DNA of 8,402 bases from NCBI GenBank assembly GCA_012727835.1, contig JAAYGE010000046.1, positions 1 to 8,402 of the forward strand, written 5' to 3'. Positions 1-5,499 of this stretch are shown in pieces (the stretch's first letter is position 1; the number at the start of each line of letters is the position of its first letter). The notes beneath the pieces are model-generated. The model did no database searches. It was not told where the DNA came from and saw only the letters and a list, made by a program, of their open reading frames with translations. This DNA comes from Bacillota bacterium. Its GTDB lineage: Bacteria > Bacillota_H > UBA994 > UBA5500. Made by a program: the position numbers and the translations under genes.

Positions 1-68
1 CCCATTATCTTGGCGAACATGCTGAGGGAATTATAGGTATTGCCGCTTTTAGGTACGGAAAAGTTTAT
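1..68 (-). pseudogene. namZ: Continuation of the namZ reading frame beyond the in-frame TAG (runs off the left edge)
   Basis: Reading on in the namZ frame past the TAG at 69-71 gives 22 codons without a stop up to the window edge. They start INFSVPKSG and end in SMFAKIMG. From what I know of DUF1343 proteins, the C-terminal part of this subgroup contains a VPKSG- or IPKSG-like turn followed by a MFDKIMG-like helix, so this tail looks like the missing end of NamZ rather than random sequence. The last intact codons before the stop (ALAYGKR) also match the helix that normally precedes the turn. Perhaps 40 to 60 further residues would lie outside the window. The match is from memory, not from an alignment. 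Confidence 0.7.
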
Positions 69-1082
69 CTATCGTTTGCCGTAGGCCAAGGCGTGTATGT
101 TTACTCGCACCGGGTTAAAGGTACGGAAGTCGGTGATCTGTAAGCGCACACCGCCGTGGCTACCCTGGTTTTCCGGGATAAATACCACGCCGGGCAGATT
201 GCTACTGTTCATCAGGTCGGCAAACTTTTGGCTATCGATGCCGGCGCCGCCGATCCAGCGGAAATAGTCGGCCTGGCGAATACCGGTGCCATCGCCCAGT
301 CCGGTGGCGTTGTAGCCGAAGGCCGATTCCACATAGGGAATCATGGGCGAAGTGGGTATCCAGGGAAGGCCCGTATCAAACCAGATCATGTCGCGGGTGT
401 AACCCTCCATGGGTACCACATGCAGCTCCCGGTGGCCGATTTTACGGTTAAAAAAGCGGGCCAGTTCGCCTACCGTCATGCCATGGGCTATGGGTAGGTT
501 GTCAATACCGACAAAGCCGATGGCAAAGTCCTCCAACACCGGTCCTTCGCAGATCTCACCGCCTACCGGATTAGGCCTATCCAAAATGACAACGGGAATA
601 TTGTGCTTTTTTGCTTCCTCCATCACATAGTACATGGTGGAGATATACGTATAAGAGCGGGCCCCGATGTCTTGGATATCATAGAGGATGACATCAATAT
701 CCCGTAACATATCCGTCGTAGGCCGACGGGTAGCGCCATAGAGGCTATATACTGGGATCTTAAGCTCCGGGTGTGTGTAGGATTTCACATATTCGCCCGC
801 CTTAGCCTTGCCGTCAATGCCGTGTTCTGGCCCATAGAGGGCCACTAAATTGACCTTAGGGTGCTCAACTAGGCGTTGAATGGTCGACTCGCCTTTACGA
901 TTTACCCCCGTCTGATTGGTCACCAAACCAACCCGTTTGCCTTCAATTAAGTGCATATAGCGCTCAAAGAGCACCTCGTTACCCAGTTTAAAGGCCGGCT
1001 TTTCGAGGGCGATCACCGACATAGGAGTTATGGCTGACACTAGCAGAGCGATTAAGGTTAGCGAGATTAAGATTTTACGCAT
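69..1082 (-). CDS. namZ: Secreted exo-beta-N-acetylmuramidase NamZ (DUF1343 family), C-terminus cut by an in-frame TAG
   Basis: The family removes MurNAc from the non-reducing ends of peptidoglycan fragments outside the membrane. The 337-residue product starts with a signal peptide (residues 1-26: MRK, hydrophobic core, likely cleavage near VIA). Family landmarks follow in order: VTNQTG (54-59), YGPEHGIDG (83-91), YDIQDIGARSYTY (134-146), LDRPNPVGG (168-175), GMTVGE (201-206), LPWIPTSP (239-246) and GLGDGTGIRQ (261-270). The ATG at 1082 has an AAGGAG Shine-Dalgarno about 10 bases upstream. The known relative B. subtilis YbbC/NamZ is about 414 residues, so this product is short. The stop at 69-71 is TAG, and the same frame stays open beyond it with family-like sequence to the window edge. 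Nearby nagA, kinase and NlpC/P60 genes fit a role in wall turnover. Identity is firm; whether the truncated protein works is unknown. Confidence 0.92.
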   Translation of the reverse strand: MRKILISLTLIALLVSAITPMSVIALEKPAFKLGNEVLFERYMHLIEGKRVGLVTNQTGVNRKGESTIQRLVEHPKVNLVALYGPEHGIDGKAKAGEYVKSYTHPELKIPVYSLYGATRRPTTDMLRDIDVILYDIQDIGARSYTYISTMYYVMEEAKKHNIPVVILDRPNPVGGEICEGPVLEDFAIGFVGIDNLPIAHGMTVGELARFFNRKIGHRELHVVPMEGYTRDMIWFDTGLPWIPTSPMIPYVESAFGYNATGLGDGTGIRQADYFRWIGGAGIDSQKFADLMNSSNLPGVVFIPENQGSHGGVRLQITDFRTFNPVRVNIHALAYGKR

Positions 1083-1259
1083 CTGTTCTGTCTCCTTTTT
1101 ATCTTGCTGCCTTTAAGACGTACAAGGACATACTTTTGTTGCCGGTAGTAGACAATACCTCCTTTCCTTCAGGGTACCTTAAGGACCCCCTGTTTTTAGT
1201 TGAGCTATATTCTTGATTCTGGGAGTGGAGGGCAAATCCTGCAATTTGTGCCTTAACCA
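1083..1259. other. Intergenic region upstream of namZ with two imperfect palindromes
   Basis: This stretch has no credible reading frame. It holds the namZ ribosome binding site, the candidate namZ promoter and two imperfect palindromes. One is at 1170-1192 (outer arms CAGGG/CCCTG around a CCTTAAGG core); the other is at 1231-1252 (GGC-AAAT against ATTTG-GCC around CCTGCA). On the plus strand the first is followed by five T residues, so it resembles a terminator in the direction where there is no gene. Either could be a regulator site or part of a structured leader. I recognise no known riboswitch here. Confidence 0.4.
1127..1155 (-). promoter_or_regulatory. Candidate sigma-A promoter of namZ
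   Basis: On the minus strand a TTGTCT box (1150-1155) is followed by a 17-base spacer and a TATGTC box (1127-1132). That is 4/6 and 3/6 matches to consensus with ideal spacing. The transcript would start near 1120, about 38 bases before the namZ ATG, leaving room for the AAGGAG Shine-Dalgarno. The match is modest and was found by eye. Confidence 0.3.
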
Positions 1260-1271
1260 AATAATGGGCGC

Positions 1272-1308
1272 AAAATAAAAAAAAGACAAGCAGAAAAGCT
1301 TGTCTTTT
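1272..1308 (-). terminator. Intrinsic terminator after the coiled-coil gene
   Basis: The arms AAAAGACAAGC (1281-1291) and GCTTGTCTTTT (1298-1308) are an exact 11-bp inverted repeat around a 6-base loop. Read on the minus strand, the stem is followed by TTTTATTTT (1280 to 1272), a classic U-tract. It lies about 30 bases after the stop codon of the coiled-coil gene and isolates namZ from upstream transcription. On the plus strand the following bases are not U-rich, so it is directional. Confidence 0.88.
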
Positions 1309-1316
1309 CTTAAAGA

Positions 1317-1332
1317 GACGAAGGAATTCGTC
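1317..1332 (-). repeat. Small hairpin between the stop codon and the terminator
   Basis: GACGAA (1317-1322) and TTCGTC (1327-1332) form a perfect 6-bp inverted repeat around GGAA, only four bases from the stop codon of the coiled-coil gene at 1337. In the transcript it would stack just before the terminator stem and could protect the 3' end or assist termination. It is nested inside a wider 9-bp inverted repeat (1260-1268 with 1333-1341). Confidence 0.5.
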
Positions 1333-1336
1333 CCCA

Positions 1337-1642
1337 TTATTGTGCCACCAAAGCTTCAGCCGGAGTGTTGCGCAATTTTTCTTTAGCGCTCTCCAGCTGC
1401 TCCCGCTGACGATCTAAGCTGCTTTGCAGATCCTCCAGCTTGCGGCGGTTGCGTACTAAACGACGTACATAAAAAACGCGTAAATCTTGGTAATCTGGAC
1501 GATTACTGTCTTCCAGCAATGCAAGTTTTAGCTGATCGTCAGCTAACTTATCGCCGGTGTCAATGATCTCTTCCATCAGGTTGGCAATAGAGCGACTCAT
1601 TTCTTCGATCATCGACTCCAGCTCCTGTCGGGTCTTAGCCAT
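1337..1642 (-). CDS. Small predicted coiled-coil protein of unknown function
   Basis: I do not recognise the family. The 101-residue product is almost wholly helical and highly charged, with no signal peptide, membrane segment or cysteine. Residues 1-50 form one helix rich in Glu, Met and Leu (around MIEEMSRSIANLMEEI). A break at NRPDYQD (47-53) leads to a second helix (about 55-93) with VRRLVRNRRKLEDLQ and heptad-like Leu/Arg/Glu spacing, so a helical hairpin or coiled-coil oligomer is likely. The ATG at 1642 is supported by a strong GGAAGGGGG Shine-Dalgarno about 6 bases upstream, and a strong terminator follows the TAA stop. These signals and the sharp ORF boundaries argue for a real single-gene unit. 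The leader upstream holds competing inverted repeats. A scaffold or adaptor role is possible but unproven. Confidence 0.75.
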   Translation of the reverse strand: MAKTRQELESMIEEMSRSIANLMEEIIDTGDKLADDQLKLALLEDSNRPDYQDLRVFYVRRLVRNRRKLEDLQSSLDRQREQLESAKEKLRNTPAEALVAQ

Positions 1643-1680
1643 AGTTCTACCCCCTTCCTCTCACAGACTTTAGAAAGGAA

Positions 1681-1775
1681 ACTATGTTGCAAAGCTAGGC
1701 ATAAAAAATCCACTTAAACCAACTTTGCTGCATAGTTATTCAGCAAAGCAAGGTCCTATAACCTAGGGACTTTGC
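1681..1775 (-). promoter_or_regulatory. Repeat-rich leader with mutually exclusive stems upstream of the coiled-coil gene
   Basis: Four copies of a GCAAAG core occur in alternating orientation. On the minus strand, CTTTGCTG (1748-1741) can pair exactly with CAGCAAAG (1730-1723). That same segment can instead pair with the downstream block at 1694-1681 (arms of 14 bases, two mismatches). A further CTTTGC (1770-1775) is complementary to GCAAAG at 1743-1748. Because the middle segment is shared, the two main stems cannot form together, which resembles an attenuator or switch. A run of six T residues on the minus strand (1707-1702) lies in the loop of the longer stem. No known riboswitch class is recognised. 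The 240-base gap has no open frame. Confidence 0.4.
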
Positions 1776-1882
1776 GAAACTAATAGCAAACTACAACTAT
1801 TAATTTCATCTATATGATAGCATACTAATTCACCTTATGCCGAACAATGACAACTTATTAAGATAACTTAACATTCTTGTGT

Positions 1883-2644
1883 CTAGTTAATCCTTTCCAA
1901 TAAGTTCGCAGCGGTTAACATGGCTTGTACCCGTTCCTTATCGACCACGGCCAGCTCATATTCCGACTGTTGCCAAGCACCCATATAGAGATTGGGCTTC
2001 CGCCACTGCATTACGCTAGGGATTATTTTCCTGCCGGAAGAATGGAATTCACGGGCACCGGTTACCTGCCGCAACTCGGCGATATTGGATTCCCGCACTC
2101 CCCCGCCGGGCATTACCACAATACGACCCGCCGCCTTTTCCACCAGTCGGGCGATTAGCTCTTTACCTTCCCAGGCGGTCTGCTGTTGCCCCGACGTGAG
2201 CAAGTAATCGCAACCCAGGGCGATGATATCCTCTAAAGCCTGCAAAGGGTCTCTAGCCACATCGAAGGCCCTATGCCATGTCACCTTTAACGGCCGGGCG
2301 GCTGCAATCAATTGTTCCGCCACACGGGTGTCTATGTGGCCGTCGGGACGAAGCACACCGAGCACCACGCCATTGGCCCCCAGCTCCTTAGCCGCCTTTA
2401 AGTCTTCCATCATGATAGCCTGTTCGGCCGCTGAGTAACAGAAGTCGCCTCCCCGGGGGCGGATGAGCACATGCAGGCCGATTGAGATCGCTTGGCGCAC
2501 CTGCTTTATCATCCCATAGCTGGGGGTTGTACCACCTACCAGTAAATTATCGCAAAGTTCAACCCGGCTGGCGCCGCCCTCCTGGGCTGCCAGGGCCGAA
2601 CGGATCGAATCGATGCAGATTTCTAAACGGATTTCTTCTGCCAT
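1883..2644 (-). CDS. cutC: CutC family TIM-barrel protein (historically 'copper homeostasis protein')
   Basis: The 253-residue product matches the CutC family along its length: LEICIDS (7-13), SRVELCDNL (26-34), GGTTPS (37-42), IRPRGGDFCYS (61-71), NGVVLGVL (91-98), VTWHRAFD (121-128), LLTSGQ (148-153) and VMPGGGV (177-183). These mark strand ends of a TIM barrel where a ligand would bind. The family's role in copper handling is disputed and no certain reaction is known. Here it follows nagA by 22 bases in an operon with a sugar kinase, hinting at a job in amino-sugar metabolism (inference). I chose the ATG at 2644: it begins directly before the family's LEICIDS strand and has GAGGGTGG at 2650-2657. 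The longer frame back to 2713 would overlap the end of nagA and has no family match there. The stop is TAG, with TAA five codons later. Confidence 0.95.
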   Translation of the reverse strand: MAEEIRLEICIDSIRSALAAQEGGASRVELCDNLLVGGTTPSYGMIKQVRQAISIGLHVLIRPRGGDFCYSAAEQAIMMEDLKAAKELGANGVVLGVLRPDGHIDTRVAEQLIAAARPLKVTWHRAFDVARDPLQALEDIIALGCDYLLTSGQQQTAWEGKELIARLVEKAAGRIVVMPGGGVRESNIAELRQVTGAREFHSSGRKIIPSVMQWRKPNLYMGAWQQSEYELAVVDKERVQAMLTAANLLERIN

Positions 2645-2649
2645 GGTAA

Positions 2650-2657
2650 CCACCCTC
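2650..2657 (-). promoter_or_regulatory. Ribosome binding site that sets the cutC start
   Basis: Minus-strand GAGGGTGG lies five bases before the ATG at 2644 and inside the 22-base gap after the nagA stop. It supports the 253-residue start over the in-frame upstream start at 2713. Confidence 0.7.
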
Positions 2658-2666
2658 TCTGAATGT

Positions 2667-3797
2667 TTAGCCTTGACCACCGATAAAGGTGCGGTGAACC
2701 TGACCGTTTCCATCCATAATAATGATATCGGCCTCTAGCCCCACCGCCAGATCACCGATGTGCTGGTGCAAGCCCAGCAACCGCGCCGGATTGCGGCTGG
2801 CCATAGCGATAGCCTCCGCTAAAGGGCAACCGGTAGCCCGTTGAAAATTGATGACCGCCCGGTTGAGGGTCAAGACGCTGCCGGCCAGCGTGCCGGAGGG
2901 CAAACGGGCCGCCCCGTCCCGCACCCGCACCCCTTGGCCGCCGAAGTCGTATTCTCCGTCTCCCAACCCGGCAGCCCGCATGGCGTCGCTCACTAGAATC
3001 AAGCCGGCGGGGCCATGGGTTTTTAGCAACAGGGAGTATAGGCCCGGATGCACATGCAAATTGTCGGCAATGAGCTCCGCACTGAGCCCCAAGGCTAGTA
3101 CCGCCCCTATCACGCCTGGTTCCCGATGGTGAAAAGGTGCCATGGCGTTAAACAGATGAGTGGTATGGCGGATACCCTGCTCCATGGCCCAGGTAACAGT
3201 TTCATAGCCGGCACCGCTATGGCCGATTGCCGCCACTATCTGGGGATAGGCCTTTAGATGCTCCAAGAAAGTGGCGCTTCCCTCCATTTCGGGAGCTAGC
3301 GTGATGATACGAATGACATCCAAGTAGTCAACGATCAATTGGAAATCAGGCAAGGCCAAGTGCTGGGCATCATGGGCCCCCTTAAACTCGGGATTTAAGA
3401 AAGGTCCTTCCAGATGCACCCCTAAGATGCGGGCGCCGGCCCTGCTGTTGCCCTGGAGTTGGCGCACATTAGTAATGGCTTTCTCTACCTGCTCCCATTC
3501 GGCCGTCATGGTGGTGGGTACAAAAGAGGTAACCCCATATTGGGCTAAGCAGGTGGCCATGGTTTCTAGGGCTTCGGGGGTGGCGTCCATAGTCTCCGAC
3601 CCGCCACAGCCATGGATATGAATGTCAATTAGCCCGGGAGCAACAATCAGGCCATCCGCATCTATCAGTTCATCCACGGGCCAGTTCTGCACAAGGGCCT
3701 GCGGACCGACGGCTCGGATGCGTTGGTCGAAAACTATAGCATAGCCGGGCCAGGCCTGGCCTTGGCCGATAACGGTAGCATTGACTATCGCTTTCAT
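2667..3797 (-). CDS. nagA: N-acetylglucosamine-6-phosphate deacetylase NagA
   Basis: NagA hydrolyses GlcNAc-6-phosphate to glucosamine-6-phosphate and acetate in the cytoplasm, the entry step of amino-sugar and peptidoglycan salvage. The 376 residues are a normal family length. Visible hallmarks of this metal-dependent amidohydrolase are APGLIDIHIHGCGG (53-66), GVHLEGPFLNPEFKGAH (126-142, with metal-binding Glu130), GHSGA with His193, THLFNAM with His214, DNLHVHP (245-251), VSDAMRAAG with catalytic Asp271, and LPSGTLAGS (299-307). The C-terminus carries the usual NPARLLGL and DLAVGLEADIIIMD segments. No key residue appears to be missing. Its ATG overlaps the TGA of the kinase gene (ATGA), so translation is probably coupled, and cutC follows 22 bases later. 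A GAGGG Shine-Dalgarno lies inside the kinase end. Because the kinase frame is interrupted near its start, coupling may be weakened. Confidence 0.97.
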   Translation of the reverse strand: MKAIVNATVIGQGQAWPGYAIVFDQRIRAVGPQALVQNWPVDELIDADGLIVAPGLIDIHIHGCGGSETMDATPEALETMATCLAQYGVTSFVPTTMTAEWEQVEKAITNVRQLQGNSRAGARILGVHLEGPFLNPEFKGAHDAQHLALPDFQLIVDYLDVIRIITLAPEMEGSATFLEHLKAYPQIVAAIGHSGAGYETVTWAMEQGIRHTTHLFNAMAPFHHREPGVIGAVLALGLSAELIADNLHVHPGLYSLLLKTHGPAGLILVSDAMRAAGLGDGEYDFGGQGVRVRDGAARLPSGTLAGSVLTLNRAVINFQRATGCPLAEAIAMASRNPARLLGLHQHIGDLAVGLEADIIIMDGNGQVHRTFIGGQG

Positions 3798-4699
3798 ACT
3801 CTGGTACCCTCATCTAAGCGCAAAGCCAGAAAGGCAGCGCCAAGAAGGCCGGCGTCGTTACCCGTGCTAGCTGGGAATAGGCTAACCTGGCCTCCGTGGA
3901 CACACTCTTCCTGCAGGGCCTCCAGTACCTGGGGCCACCAATACTTCCTTAAATGGACTAGACCGCCCCCTATTACAAAACCGGCCGGATCAAAGAGGTT
4001 CGCTAGGCTAGTTAAGAGCACAGCTAAGTCGCGACAGCACCGATTGACCACCTGCCTAGCTGCCTCATCCCGAGGGGCAGCGGCAAATATCTGGCCGCTG
4101 TTTAAGTGCCGGTTGGCAAGGCGGAAATAGTTGGCTTCTAACGCATGTCCCGCCAAATACTGTTCCACACAGCCCCGTTGGCCACAGGCACATTGCTGGC
4201 CCCCCGGATAAAGGATGGCATGGCCCACTTCTCCTCCTCGGTAGCTGACGCCATACCAGAGCCCCTTGTGGTGATCATACAGAGCCCCACCTACCCCGGT
4301 GCCCAGAGTGATCATAAAGAAGTTTTCCAGCTTCTTTCCCGCTCCCATCCAAGCCTCGCCTATGGCCGCCACATTAGCATCATTTTCTACCACAATGGGA
4401 AAAGGCAGATGTTGCTTGAGTTCCCCTACCACATCGGTACCGGTCCAACCGGGCAAGTTGGTTGCCAGCAATACCCGACCGGCCCTACTATCTACGAAGC
4501 CGGGAGTGCCAATGCCCACGGCCGCCACTTGTTCTCCTTGGGCCAATTCCATTGTTATCCGGATCAACTGGCTAATAATAGCCGCCCTTCCCTCTTAGCA
4601 GGTGGGAATAGTCTGCCGCCGTAAAATATTGCCTTCCACATCGATTAGGGCCGCTTTCAAATTGGTTCCTCCTAAATCGATGCTGATAACTCGTTTCAT
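3794..4699 (-). pseudogene. ROK-family sugar kinase (probably N-acetylglucosamine or related amino-sugar kinase), interrupted by an in-frame TAA
   Basis: The full frame is 301 codons plus the stop, normal for a ROK kinase. Start at 4699: MKRVISIDLGGTNLKAALID carries the phosphate-binding DLGGTN motif (8-13), and AAGGAG sits 9 bases upstream. Codon 35 is TAA (4595-4597), after the residues TIPTC. The same frame then continues EGRAAIISQLIRI and runs intact to 3794, with GIGTPGF, ENDAN (105-109, catalytic Asp107), LGTGVGG, GEVGHA (His160), the zinc motif CACGQRGC (170-177) and VIGGGL. A restart at TTG 4567 or a later ATG has no ribosome site and would lack DLGGTN, so no active kinase is expected. 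Position before nagA suggests an amino sugar as substrate, but the exact sugar cannot be told. A sequencing error is the main alternative to a true pseudogene. Confidence 0.9.
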
Positions 4700-4708
4700 A
4701 ATAATCGG

Positions 4709-4716
4709 CTCCTTTT
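4709..4716 (-). promoter_or_regulatory. Ribosome binding site that sets the ROK kinase start
   Basis: Minus-strand AAAAGGAG ends nine bases before the ATG at 4699. It supports this ATG as the original start, upstream of the in-frame TAA, and shows that the region between 4699 and 4597 was meant to be translated. Confidence 0.75.
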
Positions 4717-4755
4717 AATAAATGCACATTCCTCTTGGCGTTGCCCGCCTCCAAT

Positions 4756-4785
4756 ATAATACATTTTACCGCTTTTTGCGGGCAA
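4756..4785 (-). promoter_or_regulatory. Promoter of the kinase-nagA-cutC operon with flanking inverted repeat
   Basis: On the minus strand TTGCCC (4780-4785) and TATTAT (4756-4761) are 18 bases apart, a good sigma-A match in the -10 box and fair in the -35. Transcription would start near 4749, about 50 bases before the kinase ATG. The -35 box is part of GCGGGCAA (4778-4785), whose exact 8-bp inverse TTGCCCGC lies at 4741-4748, just downstream of the predicted start point. The pair may be half-sites for a repressor that responds to an amino sugar; that is inference. Confidence 0.5.
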
Positions 4786-4808
4786 GGAGCTGGTTGGCGG
4801 TGCGGTGC

Positions 4809-4843
4809 AAAAAAGAAAGGCCGTTCACAAAGAACGACCTTTT
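4809..4843 (-). terminator. Intrinsic terminator after the NlpC/P60 gene
   Basis: On the plus strand, CGTTC (4822-4826) pairs with GAACG (4832-4836) around ACAAA. After one C-A mismatch, AAAGG (4816-4820) pairs with CCTTT (4838-4842). Read on the minus strand the stem is followed by TTTCTTTTTT, ending at 4809. It begins about ten bases after the TAG stop of the peptidase gene and separates it from the amino-sugar operon. Confidence 0.82.
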
Positions 4844-4853
4844 ATACCTTTCT

Positions 4854-5351
4854 CTACTTCAGAATACGGCGGGCACCCGCATACCTGGATGCCAAGTAGC
4901 GATAGGTGGTGAACCTGTGAACGGTAACACCACTGCGCGGCCAGGCATGGATAATACGTCCATTACCCGCGTAGATGCCCACGTGGGAAATGCCTCGCTT
5001 GTAGGTGTTGCGGAAGAAAATTAGGTCACCATAGCGCCAATTTCCTTTGGCAACAAATTTTCCGACCCGTGATTGGCTCGCTGCCGTGCGTGGGATATAG
5101 TACCCATGCAAGCGGTAAACGTAACGGGTAAAGCCGGAGCAGTCAAAGGTTCTAGGACCGTTAGCCCCGAAAACATAGGGCCGCCCCATATACTTGCGGG
5201 CGGTAGTCACGACGGAATAACGGTTGGAGAACCGAGTGGCCGCTTCCGCCTCTTTGGTCGGTGATGCAAAAGGTACAAAGGTAATTACTGCTGCCAGCAG
5301 CAGCATGGAGGCCAATACTCTGATTAAGCCCCGTTTGTTCTTGAACAACAC
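4854..5351 (-). CDS. Secreted NlpC/P60 family peptidoglycan endopeptidase
   Basis: The family cleaves peptide bonds in peptidoglycan stems (typically D-Glu to diamino acid) outside the membrane. The 165 residues start with a long signal peptide (1-38: KNKR, hydrophobic core, then TKEAEA before A39). A single catalytic domain follows: TARKYMGRPYVFGANGPRTF, the nucleophile in DCSGFT (Cys71), PRTAASQ (87-93), RYGDLIFF (106-113), the general-base His in ISHVGIY (His123), and the third polar residue His135 in GRIIHAW. There is no SH3, LysM or other wall-binding domain, so it is a minimal form. The frame opens with GTG at 5351, with AAAGGGGG (5364-5357) five bases upstream; an overlapping ATG at 5353 is out of frame. 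It stands between the transporter pair and the amino-sugar operon with its own candidate promoter and terminator. The ribosome site lies in a hairpin. Substrate specificity is not determined. Confidence 0.95.
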   Translation of the reverse strand: MLFKNKRGLIRVLASMLLLAAVITFVPFASPTKEAEAATRFSNRYSVVTTARKYMGRPYVFGANGPRTFDCSGFTRYVYRLHGYYIPRTAASQSRVGKFVAKGNWRYGDLIFFRNTYKRGISHVGIYAGNGRIIHAWPRSGVTVHRFTTYRYLASRYAGARRILK

Positions 5352-5358
5352 ATCTTCC

Positions 5359-5383
5359 CCCTTTCTGAATTGCGCAGAAAGGG
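5359..5383 (-). promoter_or_regulatory. Hairpin that covers the ribosome binding site of the NlpC/P60 gene
   Basis: CCCTTTCTG (5359-5367) and CAGAAAGGG (5375-5383) are a perfect 9-bp inverted repeat around a 7-base loop. In the minus-strand transcript the 3' arm is CAGAAAGGG, which runs into the GGAAGAT-GTG start region, so most of the Shine-Dalgarno AAAGGGGG would be paired. This would lower translation of a cell-wall hydrolase unless the stem is opened. It is not a terminator: no U-tract follows. Confidence 0.55.
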
Positions 5384-5395
5384 TGGCTTCATTAT

Positions 5396-5416
5396 CTCTA
5401 CTCTCTAATCTCTAAT
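5396..5416 (-). repeat. Three tandem 7-base repeats in the NlpC/P60 leader
   Basis: On the plus strand CTCTACT, CTCTAAT and CTCTAAT follow each other without a gap (ATTAGAG-type units on the minus strand). They sit between the candidate start point and the ribosome-site hairpin. Short purine-rich repeats like this can vary in copy number; no function is evident. Confidence 0.6.
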
Positions 5417-5493
5417 TTGGTATCTTTCTTATGTACCAAGCGATTTCAGCCTTCATTATAGACCAGGCCCCTAGAAAATGCATTGGTATCTTT
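5417..5493 (-). promoter_or_regulatory. Candidate promoter of the NlpC/P60 gene with flanking 11-bp direct repeats
   Basis: A perfect minus-strand TATAAT lies at 5460-5455, though no good -35 box is at the normal distance. The exact 11-mer TTGGTATCTTT occurs at 5417-5427 and again at 5483-5493. Relative to a start near 5448, the copies lie at about -35 to -45 and +21 to +31. That spacing suits a pair of regulator sites, and the weak -35 would fit a promoter that needs an activator. The first copy also forms a 6-bp inverted repeat (TTGGTA/TACCAA, 5417-5439). Confidence 0.4.
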
Positions 5494-5499
5494 TACTTA

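Noticed and set aside
69..71. Pyrrolysine insertion at the namZ TAG
   Set aside because: Some Firmicutes use pyrrolysine, but this enzyme family has no known need for it. Two neighbouring genes have TAA, which pyrrolysine cannot explain, and no pyl gene is visible.
1170..1200. Plus-strand intrinsic terminator (palindrome followed by TTTTT)
   Set aside because: No plus-strand gene precedes it and the stem is interrupted. A leader or operator element is at least as likely.
1681..1780. Cyclic-di-GMP-I riboswitch suggested by a CGCAAAG string
   Set aside because: Only the short CGCAAAG core matches. The other conserved parts of that aptamer, including the paired GG and ACC elements, are not present.
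2645..2713. Longer cutC product starting at 2713
   Set aside because: The extra 23 residues overlap the end of nagA and match nothing in CutC. The ATG at 2644 has a good ribosome site and begins at the family's first strand.
4145..4624. Plus-strand open frame of 159 codons
   Set aside because: It is antisense to the ROK kinase, whose conserved motifs explain the base composition, and it shows no domain or ribosome site of its own.
4572..4754. Minus-strand 60-codon frame overlapping the kinase start
   Set aside because: It is out of frame with the kinase, which has the recognisable DLGGTN motif and ribosome site in the other frame. The composition is that of a shadow.
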